From: Cepaea nemoralis
Taxonomy: Eukaryota > Mollusca > Gastropoda > Stylommatophora > Helicidae
Length of the DNA: 64,000 nucleotides
Direction of reading: 5' to 3'
Assembly (NCBI GenBank): GCA_014155875.1
Contig: JACEFZ010017899.1
Span: 45,359-109,358 of the forward strand
This document shows, piece by piece, positions 30,456 to 41,861 of this stretch. Positions within the stretch are counted from its first letter, which is position 1. Each line of letters begins with the position of its first letter. A program made the translations under genes and the position numbers. The notes under the pieces are model-generated. The model had not been told where the DNA came from and did not search any database. It saw only the letters and a list, made by a program, of their open reading frames with translations.

Positions 30456-33400
30456 GGACCTAGTTAGTAGTGTTCTCTGGAGATATATCTTGAATAATAA
30501 ATAACAAGATAAATAATATGATTTAGCACGTTTTGTCTAGAGGTCACTCAAATGAGCTAATCATTCCCGCAATAGCCTTTTTGGAGAACATTTTTCTTTG
30601 GCTCAAACCCCCACTGTGAGACCACTATGTATCTACACAGAAAATTATAAAAGAAGTAAAAGTTCCCTTAAGGCCAGAGAAGATCTGAACTATTAGCGCC
30701 TGTACAACTGAGGATCCCTCTCACTCAACATAATGTTGCCAGTGTGCTGTTCGTCCGTCACATAGATCTCCTATATATTTTGTCAGTATGACCTATATCA
30801 GGTTGTCCCATTTCTTTGGGATTGTAGGATTCAGGGTTTGTAGACAAACAAACTTCAACAATAACTGTACATAACATCTGTTGGACAGGACATCTACATG
30901 ACAGTTTCTTGACAAAACTGGAACATGCATTCACAAGGAATTGTTTACACCACAAGTGTACAAGATAGACATCATGAGATACTTGACAACATCTATACAG
31001 GACTTTTCACAATATGTATAATCAACCACAGCACCTAAGACAGACACCAGTTACAATACTTGACAGCAATTGTACAAGAAATTCACTGGGGACATGTACT
31101 TCAAACACCGGTCCATTAAATACACAATTTATTGAGTTGATGGTGAGTTGAGTGATGACCATTGTCTCATCTCCTGTCATGTCAACAATTCAATTATTGC
31201 ATAGATAACGCATAAAATATGTCACACATGCAGGTTGATAAACAAGATACAACCCTTTTACTCCACCAACTAATAACTCTCCTCCACCTCTCCTCTCTAA
31301 TTACCACTACACCATTGGCTTTTATCTCTTCTTCCACTGTTAATGAGGGAAAACCAAGATAAGCCATAACCTGGGGCAAGCATAGGGACCTTCTGCTCCA
31401 CTGGTCTGTTTAATCCTTTTAGCACCTATGATGGGTGTTGGACAGCTCAGGTTGCAGTTCTCCCCATGATGATTTTCCAAGTCTGACTAATTATCCCCTA
31501 CTGTCACAGTTTGAAGAAAAGCTACAGCCTTGTCTTTCACTGGTGAGTTGACTGTTTATGAAGTTGAGACTTAGGATGTTGTTCTCCTTTTCCTGTAGAG
31601 GAAGATCTAAGATACAAATATGTCCCAGTCTTCTTCCTTCTCCTCAGTCTATCTCACGTACTTTACAAGTCTTCATTCCGAAACACTGTGTGAGCACCAG
31701 GCTGGAGATTAACTAAGATAAGTCCTAGCCAAACATTCCATTGTCCCAGTCATTTCACCAGACGTCCTGAATGAGGTTCACCACCATAGACTTGTTGTTT
31801 AGTTCTCAGATGACATTTGATTGACTCAAAGATCACTGTCCAGTTCACCACTATTATAGTGCTTCAGATTGTGTTATGCTCCCATTTATGCATTCAGCTG
31901 TTAAAGAGCTGAGAGAAAATTCTTCTTGATATTCCCACATTTTGATAGGGAGTCCCTTCTGGATCTAGGACTTCTGTTTAGTTGTCCCAGATGATATATG
32001 GATGGCCTCTCCACCATACTGTTCTCTGTCGATATATAAGATGGCACAACATCTCTTTACATATGTTAAAAGATAAGGTTATTATACATCAACAAACACA
32101 GATTGGGGATGGGGAGGAAAAGGATGGGTGTGGTCCCAACACACCTCTCCTAGTTTGATGATGATGTGAATTTCACTGTGATGTACTGTGGGTGATATGT
32201 GTTCAATTCACCCTTATCTGTGGTAATCACAAGACCATATGCTGAGACAGGGTAGCTTAACACAATGACAAGCATTTATGTGGTCTAAGTTCCACAATGT
32301 TTAAACCACAGTAGACCTGGGCACAAGGAGGACCAGACACAGTACAGCAATCATTGTGACATAGCAACATGGGACAGGCATTGTGAAGGGAAATGGAAAA
32401 TAGGCATTTACAACTGCAATCTGCATTATGTATTAACTAATGGCATTTACCAAATTAGCAGACCAGACATCCATTCCCATGGCTGTGATGTCGGTGCATG
32501 AATGTCCTATTCCATATACACTCACTCAGCAATGCCAGACCTCACCCCTTTTCTCAGACAGACCTGACTCACAGGTACATCATCATCATCATGTGCTCTT
32601 TCCCCACTGAGTAATTTCCATGTCTACTACAGTAGGTAACAGAAGCTCAATTGCATACACAATTGTTCACATATGCACCAAGCACATATGTGGAAAAACA
32701 TGTTTAGTCCCTGTAAATTTGCATGAGCCATACATTATATTCAGCCAACTAAGACACAGGTTCACACACCTATGGTTCTCTTAAGAACTAGTTTATATGA
32801 ACCAACCAACAGTAGAGGTAACAGTGTAATACTTCAAAGAGAAATTATAGTAATTCTCTTGAGCTTATAGCCACCAGGCATCACATGGACTTAGCAAGTT
32901 CTGGCGTGCCATCACAGTCCTGTTTACATATGGATATTTGAAGCATCTTTCTTTCTACTAATGTGAGAGGCTATTTATTAAATCACCAACTCATTCCTCC
33001 AACATTCTCAGCGTTTTACAAAGGAACTTGTACATGTTTACACCACTCATTCCAATCCAGACTGCCATTTGTTAACTCGCGAGAGCAAAGGTACAGTTGA
33101 TTTAAGAATAAGTCATCCTAGGCATGACGAATGCACAAGGGGTTTGGGTTTGCGAATTTGCATGAGCGTACTATACATTCATCAAGCATACGCAACCAGT
33201 CACAACAAGGGATTTATATGCACTTGGAGTATACAGCGTGAAAGACATGTCAAGGTTGAAGAAGCAGTATCCAGAATACTCGCGCACAGAAGTTAGGTTT
33301 TCCATTTTCACATTTTATTCATAAAATACTCTTATATTCTTCTCATTCGTTCACTAGGCACAACTACAACATTAAAATATGTTTTAAAGTGGTACCTGTT

Positions 33401-33715
33401 GTCCAGAGAACAATATATTATTGAATCTTTAAGGGCATTGTTGGGTCATCACATCACACTAGCGACCGCTCCCGGTGAAATCCCCGCTCAACTAATTAGA
33501 TTTTAAAATATGGCCCAGGAATAGCTTGGGCTCATTACTTATTAACCAATCAAAAGACAAGCGCATATATCGCTGCCCTCCCCCAACTCGTTCTAGAACA
33601 TACTAGTTCCAAGAATCGTCCTTCTAACTGGAAACGCCCCCGTTCCGACTTAAAGTATTTTTATGTATGTGTAGGGCTGGGAATGGGGAATTCTGTTCCA
33701 TCATGCCACAACCTG
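30456..33715. other. Longest stretch without recognised repeats or genes
   Basis: 3.3 kb of mixed-composition sequence. There are no tandem arrays, SINE heads, LINE motifs or TIRs that I can see. Open frames do not exceed 76 codons (31,194-31,379 minus; 33,069-33,296 plus) and are unrecognised. It could be intron, intergenic DNA or an unknown non-coding element. Confidence 0.55.
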
Positions 33716-33716
33716 C

Positions 33717-33764
33717 CATCCCACAGAACTGTGTGAGTTACTTATTGACTCTCCCTCGTAGCAA
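33717..33764 (-). mobile_element. Solo mariner terminal repeat
   Basis: ATCCCACAGAACTGTGTGAG followed by TTACTTATTGACTCTCCCTCGTA matches the 5' end of mariner copy 1 (23,200-23,247), including the TA. No other part of the element is adjacent. Confidence 0.75.
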
Positions 33765-33789
33765 AGGGCCCTTTTATACACATTAATGC

Positions 33790-34025
33790 GCTTGGTCTTT
33801 AGGTGCTGATCCCATATTTTTATGCACGAATCAAAACTTGATGGGTAATGTGTTCAGTATCAGGCCGGCCGTACTTACTTCCCAGAATATTTTGACATAA
33901 ATTTTATGATGGATCGACTTGGAAGCCTGGATGAATTGTAAACAAACCCATCTTAATGGGGATTCGAAGGCATAGCGGAGCCGACAGGTATAGATCCTAG
34001 CCATTGCGCTGCCACTGCTCCTGTG
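33790..34025 (-). mobile_element. SINE-E copy
   Basis: The minus-strand head GGAGCAGTGGCAGCGCAATGGCTAGG contains CAGCGCAATGG (box A, 10/11). CCTTCGAATCC (box B, 9/11) lies downstream. The body (ATCATAAAATTTATGTC and CTGGGAAGTAAGTACGG in minus reading) matches 57,546-57,650. Confidence 0.72.
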
Positions 34026-34263
34026 GATATAAGGGGACATTTAAACATAATTATTACCGAGGGAAGAATGCAGTAGAAGTTAAAGTTAGCGACCGCGCAT
34101 TCTGGCTTGATGCCATAATCGATATTTCACCGCCCTCAAATAAGAGGCCTCTAGTTCTTTAACTCTAGAAGGCCGTAGAGTTATTGCTGGGGTTGATGGC
34201 GGGCTATCTATAGTAATCGAGCATACTCACATTCATTGTCTTTATTTTGTCTATTTCCTACTG

Positions 34264-34264
<1 letters not shown>

Positions 34265-34318
<54 letters not shown>

Positions 34319-34350
34319 GTCATCATCATCATCATCGTCACCATCATCAT
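34265..34350. repeat. (ATC)n microsatellite
   Basis: CATCAT repeat with CGTCAT variants. A weak LINE 3' end may lie to its right, but none is recognised. Confidence 0.95.
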
Positions 34351-34688
34351 GTCCTTGATGTTGTCAATCCATATTTTTTCATGTGGTTGAGTGTCTGTTT
34401 GTGTTTGTTTGTTCTGTGCTGACGAAGGCTTTAGCCGCAACGCCCATTTTGTTTCTTGTTAAATGTTCTAGTAAAGCTCATAATCTACTTCTCGTTTTTT
34501 TTAAATTTTTATTTTTACTGTTGATAGCTATCCCACTACATTCATAAAGAAAACTCTGCATTGGAATCTGGTTGCACCTTAATTAGAACTCCTTCACTGC
34601 TTGGGCAGAGAAGATGGCACTGAGGAGTTTTATTTCACCATGCTGAGAACCCTTCACTTACAGGAAGAGAGTCCACCACTCAGAGAAA
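34351..34688. other. No recognised feature
   Basis: AT-rich with poly(T) at 34,495; no coding motif. Confidence 0.5.
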
Positions 34689-34689
34689 G

Positions 34690-35735
34690 TCATATCCACT
34701 TGTGCAGAGCATTCCACTAGAAAGAGAACATTGTATCGTGTAACCCTTGCCGTATTACAGAGAACTCTTCCACTGGACATGGAACATTGTATTGTGTAAC
34801 GTTGCCGTCTTACAGAGAACTCTTCCACTAGACAGGGAACATTGTATCGTGTAACGTTGCCGTCTTACAGAGAACTCTTCCACTAGACAGGGAACATTGT
34901 ATCGTGTAACCCTTGCCGTCTTACAGAGAACTCCTCCACTAGACAGGGAACATTGTATCGTGTAACCCTTGCCGTCTTACAGAGAACTCTTCCACTGGAC
35001 AGGGAACATTGTATCGTGTAACGTTGCCGTCTTACAGAGAACTCCTCCACTAGACAGGGAACATTGTATCGTGTAACCCTTGCCGTATTACAGAGAACTC
35101 TTCCACTGGACAGGGAACATTGTATCGTGTAACGTTGCCGTCTTACAGAGAACTCTTCCACTGGACAGGGAACATTGTATCGTGTAACGTTGCCGTCTTA
35201 CAGAGAACTCTTCCACTAGACAGGGAACATTGTATCGTGTAACGTTGCCTTCTTACAGAGAACTCTTCCACTAGACAGGGAACATTGTATCGTGTAACCC
35301 TTGCCGTCTTACAGAGAACTCCTCCACTAGACAGGGAACATTGTATCATGTAACCCTTGCCGTCTTACAGAGAACTCTTCCACTAGACAGGGAACATTGT
35401 ATCGTGTAACCCTTGCCGTCTTACAGAGAACTCTTCCACTAGACAGGGAACATTGTATCGTGTAACCCTTGCCGTCTTACAGAGAACTCCTCCACTAGAC
35501 AAGGGACATTATAGCGTGTAGTCCTTGTCCTTGGTAGTGAGAACTATTCCACTAGACAGAGAACATTGTAGCATTTAGTCATTGTGCATTGTAGTGAGAA
35601 CTCTTCCACTGGACAGAAAACATTGTAGCATTTAGTCATTGTCCGTTGTAGTGAGAACTCTTCCACTAGACAGGGAAAATTGTAGTGTGGAATCCGTGTC
35701 TGTCGTAGTGAGAACTCTTCTATTAAACGGACAAA
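34690..35735. repeat. 55/56-bp minisatellite, ~18 units
   Basis: The unit contains GGGAACATTGTATCGTGTAAC, GTTGCCGTCTTACAG and AGAACTCTTCCACTAGACAG. Units with TAACCCTTGCC are 56 bp and units with TAACGTTGCC are 55 bp. The last four units (35,500-35,735) are more diverged (TTAGTCATTGT). Repetitive frames on the minus strand are artefacts. Confidence 0.95.
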
Positions 35736-35894
35736 GGACGTGGCACCATTGAAACAGTATTCATTGGTTTGAGAACCTTCACACTGTGCTGTACTGACAC
35801 ATTGCCGCCTTGACAGGCGATAGATGTGGTGTTTTAAAAAAAAGCATAATAACCTCTCCTTTTTTTTTTATTGATAAAGAATAATGAAGACCAT

Positions 35895-36590
35895 TCATTT
35901 CATCCAGGGGGTTGAAAGTATGGAGCCGTGAGTTCTAAGATGGCTTATAAGGCCTATTTTGGCTCGAAATGTTCTTTGACAATGTGAGCTAGGAATGCTT
36001 GACGTTCCAAGAGGAGGATGTCATGCAGTGGGTTTTTTCTCCACTCTTTTCTTCACAGCTCTTGCAGTCTTGTTTGCTTCACAAGTGAATACACCTTTAC
36101 GTAATGATGTACGCCATGAATTACGGTCTTTGGCAGCAGTCTCCCAGGTGTCATGATGAATTCCAAAAGCTTTTAGTGAAATCTTCAGAGTGTCTTTAAA
36201 GCCTTCTCTCTGGTCGCTTTGGGGGCGTTTACCACAACTCAGCTTGCCGTAAAAACATTCGTTTAGGGAGCCTCTGATCTGGCCTGCGAGTCAAGTGACC
36301 AGCGCAGCGAATCTGATTCTTCATTAGTAGAGTGTGGATACTGGACATGGGCGCTCTTTGTGGGACTTCATTGTCTGTGATCTTGTCTTGTCATTTAATC
36401 TTCAATAGCTTCCTAAGTCAGACTGTGTGGAAATGGTTTAATTTCCTAGCATGTCGCTGATAAACAGTCCAGGTTTCACAAGCATATAGCAGTGTGGATA
36501 ATACAACTGCTTTGTAGACTTTCAGCTTTGTTTGCCGGCTTATTCCATTTCTGTCCCATACATTCTTGTACAGTAGTACAGTATTTCAGG
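35895..36590 (-). pseudogene. LINE C-terminal region with zinc-finger-like end
   Basis: Minus-strand remnants in order: [95 protein letters not shown], ending SHCQRTFRAKIGLISHLRTH. This order (ACETWT..., KW.D...N..VL, GHL.R, RYKD.LK, W...A.DR..WR, C..C.R.F..RIGL.SH.RTH) is typical of a common invertebrate LINE group. The first zinc-finger Cys is Ser. Several frameshifts occur. Confidence 0.85.
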
Positions 36591-37148
36591 GGAATGTGTG
36601 TGTATGTGTGTGGGTGGGTGGGTGGGTGAGTGAGGGATGTGTGAGTGTGGGGAGTGGGGGATGTGTGTGGGTTGGGGGATGGGTGTGTGATTGGTGTGGG
36701 TGATGCGTGTGGGGATGCGTGTGTGGGTGGGGGATATGTTTGTGGATGGGTGTGTGTGTTGGTGGGGTAAGTGTGGGTGGATGGAGGATGTATGTGAGGG
36801 TGGTGATGGTGTTTGTAGGTGAGGGATGTGTGGATGGGTTGGAGATGTGTGGAGAGATGTGTGTCTGGGTTAGGAATGTGTATGTTGGTTGGTGGGGGAG
36901 GTGTGGTTGGATGTGGGATGTGTGGGTAGATGATGGATGTGTGAGGGTGGGGGATGTGTTTTTGGCTGTGTGGTTGGGGTGTGTGATAGGGGGTGGGTAG
37001 GTTGGGGAGGTATGTGTTGATGGGTGGGTGCGAGATGTGTGGGTTTAAGTGGTTGAGGGATGAGTACGTGGGTGGGGTATGTGTGTGGGGATGTGTGTAT
37101 GGGTGGAGGATGTGTGTTTGTGGGGGGATATGTATGGCTGGCGATCTC
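36590..37148. repeat. GT-rich degenerate array (GTGTGGGTGGGGGATGT-type)
   Basis: Purely G/T-dominated with recurring GGGGGATGTGTG and GGGTGGGTGG. It lies between two pieces of one LINE and is the complement-type motif of 24,880-25,800. Gly/Val/Cys-rich frames are artefacts. It is not a TTAGGG telomeric repeat. Confidence 0.93.
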
Positions 37149-37149
37149 C

Positions 37150-37423
37150 TTTACGTTTGTAAAGGTGAACTATTGACGCGTCCTTGAAATATTGTGGCAT
37201 GGTCTCGTTCACCCATATATTTGCAAAGACTTGGTGAAGCTGCTGTATTAGAAACGGTCAGCCTGACTTGTGTATCTCTGCCGGGATGGAGTTCCAGAGG
37301 CCTACCGCTGGAAAGTTGCTGGATAGCTTTGTTTATTTCCACTATGTTTGGCAAGTCATCAAGATTATCATTAGTGGGGACTTGAGGAAGGCAAGGTTTC
37401 ATCATCGAAGGAGGAGGTTGCAT
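37150..37423 (-). pseudogene. LINE reverse transcriptase N-terminal fragment
   Basis: The minus-strand frame reads LPNIVEINKAIQQLSSGRPL and later CKYMGERDHATIFQGRV. It resembles the start of LINE RT domains (EV..AI..LSSGKAPG.D, and a C...W..E..P..F.....P.. block) with the KAPG motif decayed to RPLE. It probably belongs to the same element as 35,895-36,590, with the rest of the RT lost or replaced by the GT array. Confidence 0.65.
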
Positions 37424-37433
37424 TTAAGTCTGT

Positions 37434-37660
37434 CATAACACATAACACAAAGCCTGGGCTGAATTGTAAAGACCATGTTTTCCCCATGCAGCATGATTCC
37501 ATTCTCGGCCTGCCTGGTTTATTCCAGAGGAACCATTCTTCATCATGACCGTGAGAAATCTGACGATGATTTTTAATGAGGGCCTCAGCGAGACCTGGAG
37601 TTTGCCGCGCTTTTCGGCCTTGGATCTAGAATTGAGACCATCTGCTAATACGTTCATGGG
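37434..37660 (-). repeat. Unclassified dispersed repeat
   Basis: The complement of 37,434-37,530 (CCTCTGGAATAAACCAGGCAGGC, GAATCATGCTGCATGG, GAAAACATGG, CCCAGGCTTTGTGTTAT) matches 50,997-51,112 in order. It could be part of a LINE (5' of the RT) or an independent repeat. No protein is recognised. Confidence 0.6.
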
Positions 37661-37689
37661 AACCAGCTTGTCAACAGAATTAACGCTAT

Positions 37690-38134
37690 CAGATTATTAT
37701 TTTTTCTTTTTTTATATTACATTTTATAACATTTATTATGTAAGCAAACGATTAATTTACTCATCCTTCTTGGATCGGAGGCGAGAGTTGGTGTTCGCCA
37801 CCTTGATGAAGAACTGCTGGCACGTTCAACAAAGTCTTTCCCTTTTCCTGCTGGGGACCATGTGTGCAATCTCAGCTAAGAATGTGCGGTTTTGCATCAA
37901 TATCACTTCAAGTTCCTTGACATTGTGAACGAGGAGTTTCTTGAAGCCATCGAGGCTAAACCAATGTTTGGCACTTGTATGGCCCTTGAACCTCCTCCTG
38001 ACCCTGTTGTCAATATCCATGGACTTGAGCCTGTTTGGCGGGATTTTGCAGTATCTGTCGGACTGGTAGCGAATGAACTTCTCTGTCCTTTCTTTCACGA
38101 TGTTTGCCTTGACGAGTGATCTGATAGCCGCCAT
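37690..38134 (-). pseudogene. RPL32: Processed pseudogene of ribosomal protein L32
   Basis: On the minus strand an ATG at 38,134 begins a frame close to eukaryotic large-subunit ribosomal protein L32 (eL32), which has about 135 residues. Recognisable blocks are [50 protein letters not shown] and [14 protein letters not shown], and after a stop FFIKVANTNSRLRS before a TAA at 37,757. There are no introns. A short deletion and frameshift remove the NKKTRHMLP-type loop, and a frameshift or stop occurs near 37,826. Downstream come an AATAAA signal and an A-rich stretch to about 37,690, the mark of reverse-transcribed mRNA inserted by LINE machinery. The functional gene must lie elsewhere. The parental species' sequence would date the insertion. 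Confidence 0.88.
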
Positions 38135-38705
38135 GAGGGATTTGTACGAGTATCCAACAAAAATACATTATTAATGCGCTACTGTCGGCATAAAACTTGA
38201 GAGTATTGCAACACGCAAGTCCCTCTACGCTACAAGATGGATACACAGCAGAGAGAGACACAGCAAAGAAAAAGACGAACGACAGACACTACATAAACAC
38301 ACAAACAAAACAAACCCACGAGAAACAGCGTACAAACAAGAACACGATTTAATCCCAAGAAAGGAGAAACAACTATGTCTTGATGCAGAAGATTTGTATA
38401 CATAGGAAGGCGCAGTAATCCGAGTGCCAATACTCGGGTAGATTTGTTTCCCCTGGGAGTGGAAATATTGCACTCGGCCTGTTCTTGTATGCGGAGATTT
38501 ATTTGGCAAATCGTGCTTTGGCTGGCTATGGAAGATTGTCCTATTGATTCCCTAGCCAAGCTGCAGTAATTGATCCCACGGAGAACCGCTGTGTGTGCTG
38601 GATGCTGCCCAAGGGGTGTGAGGTGTTAGGCTTTCACATATACAAGATTGACTGTACATTTAGATGGGGGTGTATTTCCCTCTCAGACAAATAATTGAGG
38701 GGAGG
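38135..38705. other. No recognised gene
   Basis: Two overlapping minus-strand frames of 94 and 109 codons (38,225-38,559) are unrecognised, with a Cys/Leu/Val-rich end. They could be chance or part of an unknown repeat. Confidence 0.4.
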
Positions 38706-38719
38706 GGGGATGAGCCTGA

Positions 38720-40440
38720 GAGGTTACAGTGTTCGCCATAGACTCCCGGTGTTCGCCACATACACTCGGTGTTCGCCACACACTCAGCGTTGGCCCAGAA
38801 ACTCACTGTTAGCCACACACACTCAGCGTTGGCCCAGAAACTCACTGTTAGCCACACACACTCAGCGTTGGCCCAGAAACTCACTGTTAGCCACACACAC
38901 TCAGTGTTGGCCCAGAAACTCACTGTTAGCCACACACACTCAGTGTTGGCCCAGAAACTCACTGTTAGCCACACACACTCAGTGTTGGCCCAGAAACTCA
39001 CTGTTAGCCACACACACTCAGTGTTGGCCCAGAAACTCACTGTTAGCCACACACACTCAGCGTTGGCCCAGAAACTCACTGTTAGCCACACACACTCAGC
39101 GTTGGCCCAGAAACTCACTGTTAGCCACACACACTCAGTGTTGGCCCAGAAACTCACTGTTATTCACACAAACTCAGTGTTGGCCCAGAAACTCACTGTT
39201 AGCCACACACACTCAGTGTTGGCCCAGATACTCACTGTTAGCCACACACACTCAGTGTTGGCCCAGAAACTCACTGTTAGCCACACACACTCAGTGTTGG
39301 CCCAGAAACTCACTGTTAGCCACACACACACTCAGTGTTGGCCCAGAAACTCACTGTTAGCCACACACACTCAGTGTTGGCCCAGAAACTCACTGTTAGC
39401 CACACACACTCAGTGTTGGCCCAGAAACTCACTGTTAATCACACACACTCAGTGTTGGCCCAGAAACTCACTGTTAGCCACACACACTCAGTGTTGGCCC
39501 AGAAACTCACTGTTATTCACACACACTCAGTGTTGGCCCGGAAACTCACTGTTATTCACACACACTCAGTGTTGGCCCAGAAACTCACTGTTAGCCACAT
39601 ATACTCAGTGTTGGCCCAGAAACACACTGTTAGCCACACACACTCAGTGTTGGCCCAGAAACTCACTGTTAGCCACACACACTCAGTGTTGGCCCAGAAA
39701 CTCACTGTTATTCACACACACTCAGTGTTGGCCCAGAAACTCACTGTTAGCCACATATACTCAGTGTTGGCCCAGAAACTCACTGTTAGCCACACACACT
39801 CAGTGTTGGCCCAGAAACTCACTGTTAGCCACATATACTCAGTGTTGGCCTAGAAACTCACTGTTAGCCACACACACTCAGTGTTGGCCCAGAAACTCAC
39901 TGTTAACGACACACACTCAGTGTTGGCCTAGACACTCACTGTTATTCACACAAACTCAGTGTTGGCCCAGAAACTCACTGTTAGCCACATATACTCAGTG
40001 TTGGCCCAGAAACTCACTGTTAACCACACACACCCAGTGTTGGCCCAGAAACTCACTGTTAGCCACACACACTCAGTGTTGGCCCAGAAACTCACTGTTA
40101 GCCACACACACTCAGTGTTGGCCCAGAAACTCACTGTTAGCCACACACACTCAGTGTTGGCCCAGAAACTCACTGTTATACACACACACTTAGTGTTGGC
40201 CCAGAAACTCACTGTTAGCCACACACACTCAGTGTTGGCCCAGAAACTCACTGTTAGCCACACACACTCAGCGTTGGCCCAGAAACTCACTGTTAGCCAC
40301 ACACACTCAGTGTTGGCCCAGAAACTCACTGTTATACACACACACTCAGTGTTGGCCCAGAAACTCACTGTTAGCCACACACACTCAGTGTTGGCCCAGA
40401 AACTCATTGTTAGCCACACACACTCAGTGTTCACTCAGTG
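38720..40440. repeat. 39-bp minisatellite, ~44 units
   Basis: The unit reads CCACACACACTCAGTGTTGG then CCCAGAAACTCACTGTTAG. Because 39 = 3 x 13 and the unit lacks stops in several frames, frames of 162-474 codons are open on both strands (SHTHSVLAQKLTV, ATHTQCWPRNSLL, and TECVWLTVSFWAN on the minus strand). Variants: CAGCGTTGG early in the array, TTATTCACACA and CACATATACTCAG mid-array. A two-base CA gain near 39,325 shifts the frame and the reading continues. No promoter, start context, signal peptide or flanking exon supports a gene. Confidence 0.95.
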
Positions 40441-40922
40441 TACTGTTTGAACCCGGTACCTGTTGGATCTCAGCATTGGGTTGGAAATTTCTTCGATAAC
40501 TACTGGTGCCTAATAACATCACACGTTCCCGTTATTCTCTGGGTAGTAGAATATGATATCCAACTTTCTCCGATGAAAGCGAAAAACCGGAGGTCATGGA
40601 CCCAGGTCGAATACGGTAAAAATCACACGGCTGTTAGAATTCTGATAGAGTTGTCCGCAAAGACACTGCCCTGGAAAAATCTATTAGGAAAGTAAAACTG
40701 CCTACGCGTAGGTAGACAGATCCCGTTGCCTTGGGTGGAACGTTCTAGAAGTGGCCAGCCTGACACAATGGCAGGCTGGTCCATCCCACATTAATTTCCT
40801 CACAAGGACTACTTTGGTGTCGATCCAGCTTCATAAGATTAGGCACCGGACAATTTGCAGAATTACAGATAAGTGTTCAGACCTGAAGACAGCCTTTACA
40901 ATATGGTGCTGTAGCGAAGTTT
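40441..40922. other. No recognised gene
   Basis: GTTTGAACCCGGTACCTGTTGG at 40,444 resembles a SINE-B box B region. An 85-codon frame (40,438-40,695) is unrecognised. Confidence 0.4.
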
Positions 40923-40925
40923 ACC

Positions 40926-40926
<1 letters not shown>

Positions 40927-40972
<46 letters not shown>
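40927..40972. repeat. (GA)n microsatellite
   Basis: Perfect GA dinucleotides ending at the edge of the next SINE. Confidence 0.95.
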
Positions 40973-40974
<2 letters not shown>

Positions 40975-41135
40975 CTGCAGGCGATTTGGAAGCAGACCGC
41001 CGTTGTTGTTTGTTATACAATGATATGAGTGCCATGCCACTATGGCAAACAACTGAACGTAAACTGGCTAATAAATCACAAACAGCCGAGACATTCTGGG
41101 GTTGCCTGCAATTCCCTGTAATGGATATGCAACTA
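40973..41135 (+). mobile_element. SINE-C variant (head 2), 5'-truncated
   Basis: CAGCTGCAGGCGATTTGGAAGCAG, ACAATGATATGAGTGCC, GGCAAACAACTGAACGTAAACTGG and CCCTGTAATGGATATGCAA. The tail is SINE-C-like, the 5' part is that of the 52,675 and 58,597 copies. Confidence 0.7.
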
Positions 41136-41147
41136 ACTTTACTTACG

Positions 41148-41149
<2 letters not shown>

Positions 41150-41210
<61 letters not shown>

Positions 41211-41212
41211 AT
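41150..41212. repeat. (GAAA)n microsatellite
   Basis: About 15 perfect GAAA units directly after a SINE-C variant end, probably grown from the A-rich tail. Confidence 0.95.
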
Positions 41213-41555
41213 ATAGATAAATAAAAGATTAAACAAAAAATCAATGAATAAATAAATTAATTAATTAATTAATACTGATAAATAAAAGAAGAAATAAAAA
41301 TGAATAAAAGAAGTGGAAACATAGAAATCAAACCAGACTACAGGCTTCAGAAATTCGATTACTTGTATCGTTAACGTGCTTGCCTGCGATATTCCCAGAA
41401 CATCTATCCTAGTAATCGTCCCAATGTATTCAAAATCACCCAGCCTAGTATTATCCAGTGCAACGTGAAATGATACGAAGCAATCAGATAAAAGTAGATC
41501 CTTATCCTCGCCATGAGGGATATAGGGTTTGTGGTGCTAGCATCATATCTGAGAA
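41213..41555. other. No recognised feature
   Basis: AT-rich, with a (TTAA)n-like patch at 41,250-41,272. ACTCCAGACTGAAGAAATTCGATTACT-like sequence here (41,326-41,365) recurs at 42,578-42,605, so a dispersed repeat covers parts of 41.28-41.45 and 42.5-42.7 kb. Confidence 0.5.
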
Positions 41556-41559
41556 CAGT

Positions 41560-41745
41560 TTACACTCTTTGGTTGATGTGGTCACTATCACTCGTGTCGC
41601 CTTAAGTTCCCATGGTGTTTAGTGGTGGTACTCACTGTAAGCTTGGGAGTCCAGGGAAATAATCCTTGCCTCCATAGATTGGAATACATGACTGCCGGGT
41701 AGGTATGCGAGCTTCCTGGCTATTGCCACACCGCTGCTCCCAGTT
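41560..41745 (-). mobile_element. SINE-E copy (decayed)
   Basis: The minus-strand head GGGAGCAGCGGTGTGGCAATAGCCAGGAAGC parallels the 34,000 copy (GGAGCAGTGGCAGCGCAATGGCTAGGATC). The body is weakly preserved. Confidence 0.55.
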
Positions 41746-41754
41746 AACAGGGAT

Positions 41755-41800
41755 CATTCATTCATTCATTCATTCGTTCATTCATTCATTCATTCATTCA
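41755..41800. repeat. (CATT)n microsatellite
   Basis: About 11 units with one CGTT. Confidence 0.95.
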
Positions 41801-41861
41801 GTAGAATGCCCCTTGCAGAACCTCGCTCCAATAACATTTTGGTTTCTTTTGTTCGCATTTC

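Noticed and set aside
33069..33296. 75-codon frame as a small gene
   Set aside because: No family, start context or conservation evidence; length is within chance.
36590..37148. Telomeric or subtelomeric repeat
   Set aside because: GT-rich but without TTAGGG or another regular telomere unit; it looks like a degenerate GTGGGG tract.
37757..38134. Functional RPL32 gene
   Set aside because: No introns, an internal deletion with frameshift, a premature stop, and an A-rich tail indicate a processed pseudogene.
38769..40193. 474-codon open frame as a repetitive protein gene
   Set aside because: The frame is a product of a 39-bp tandem unit without stops. Other frames and the minus strand are open too, and an indel shifts the frame without effect.
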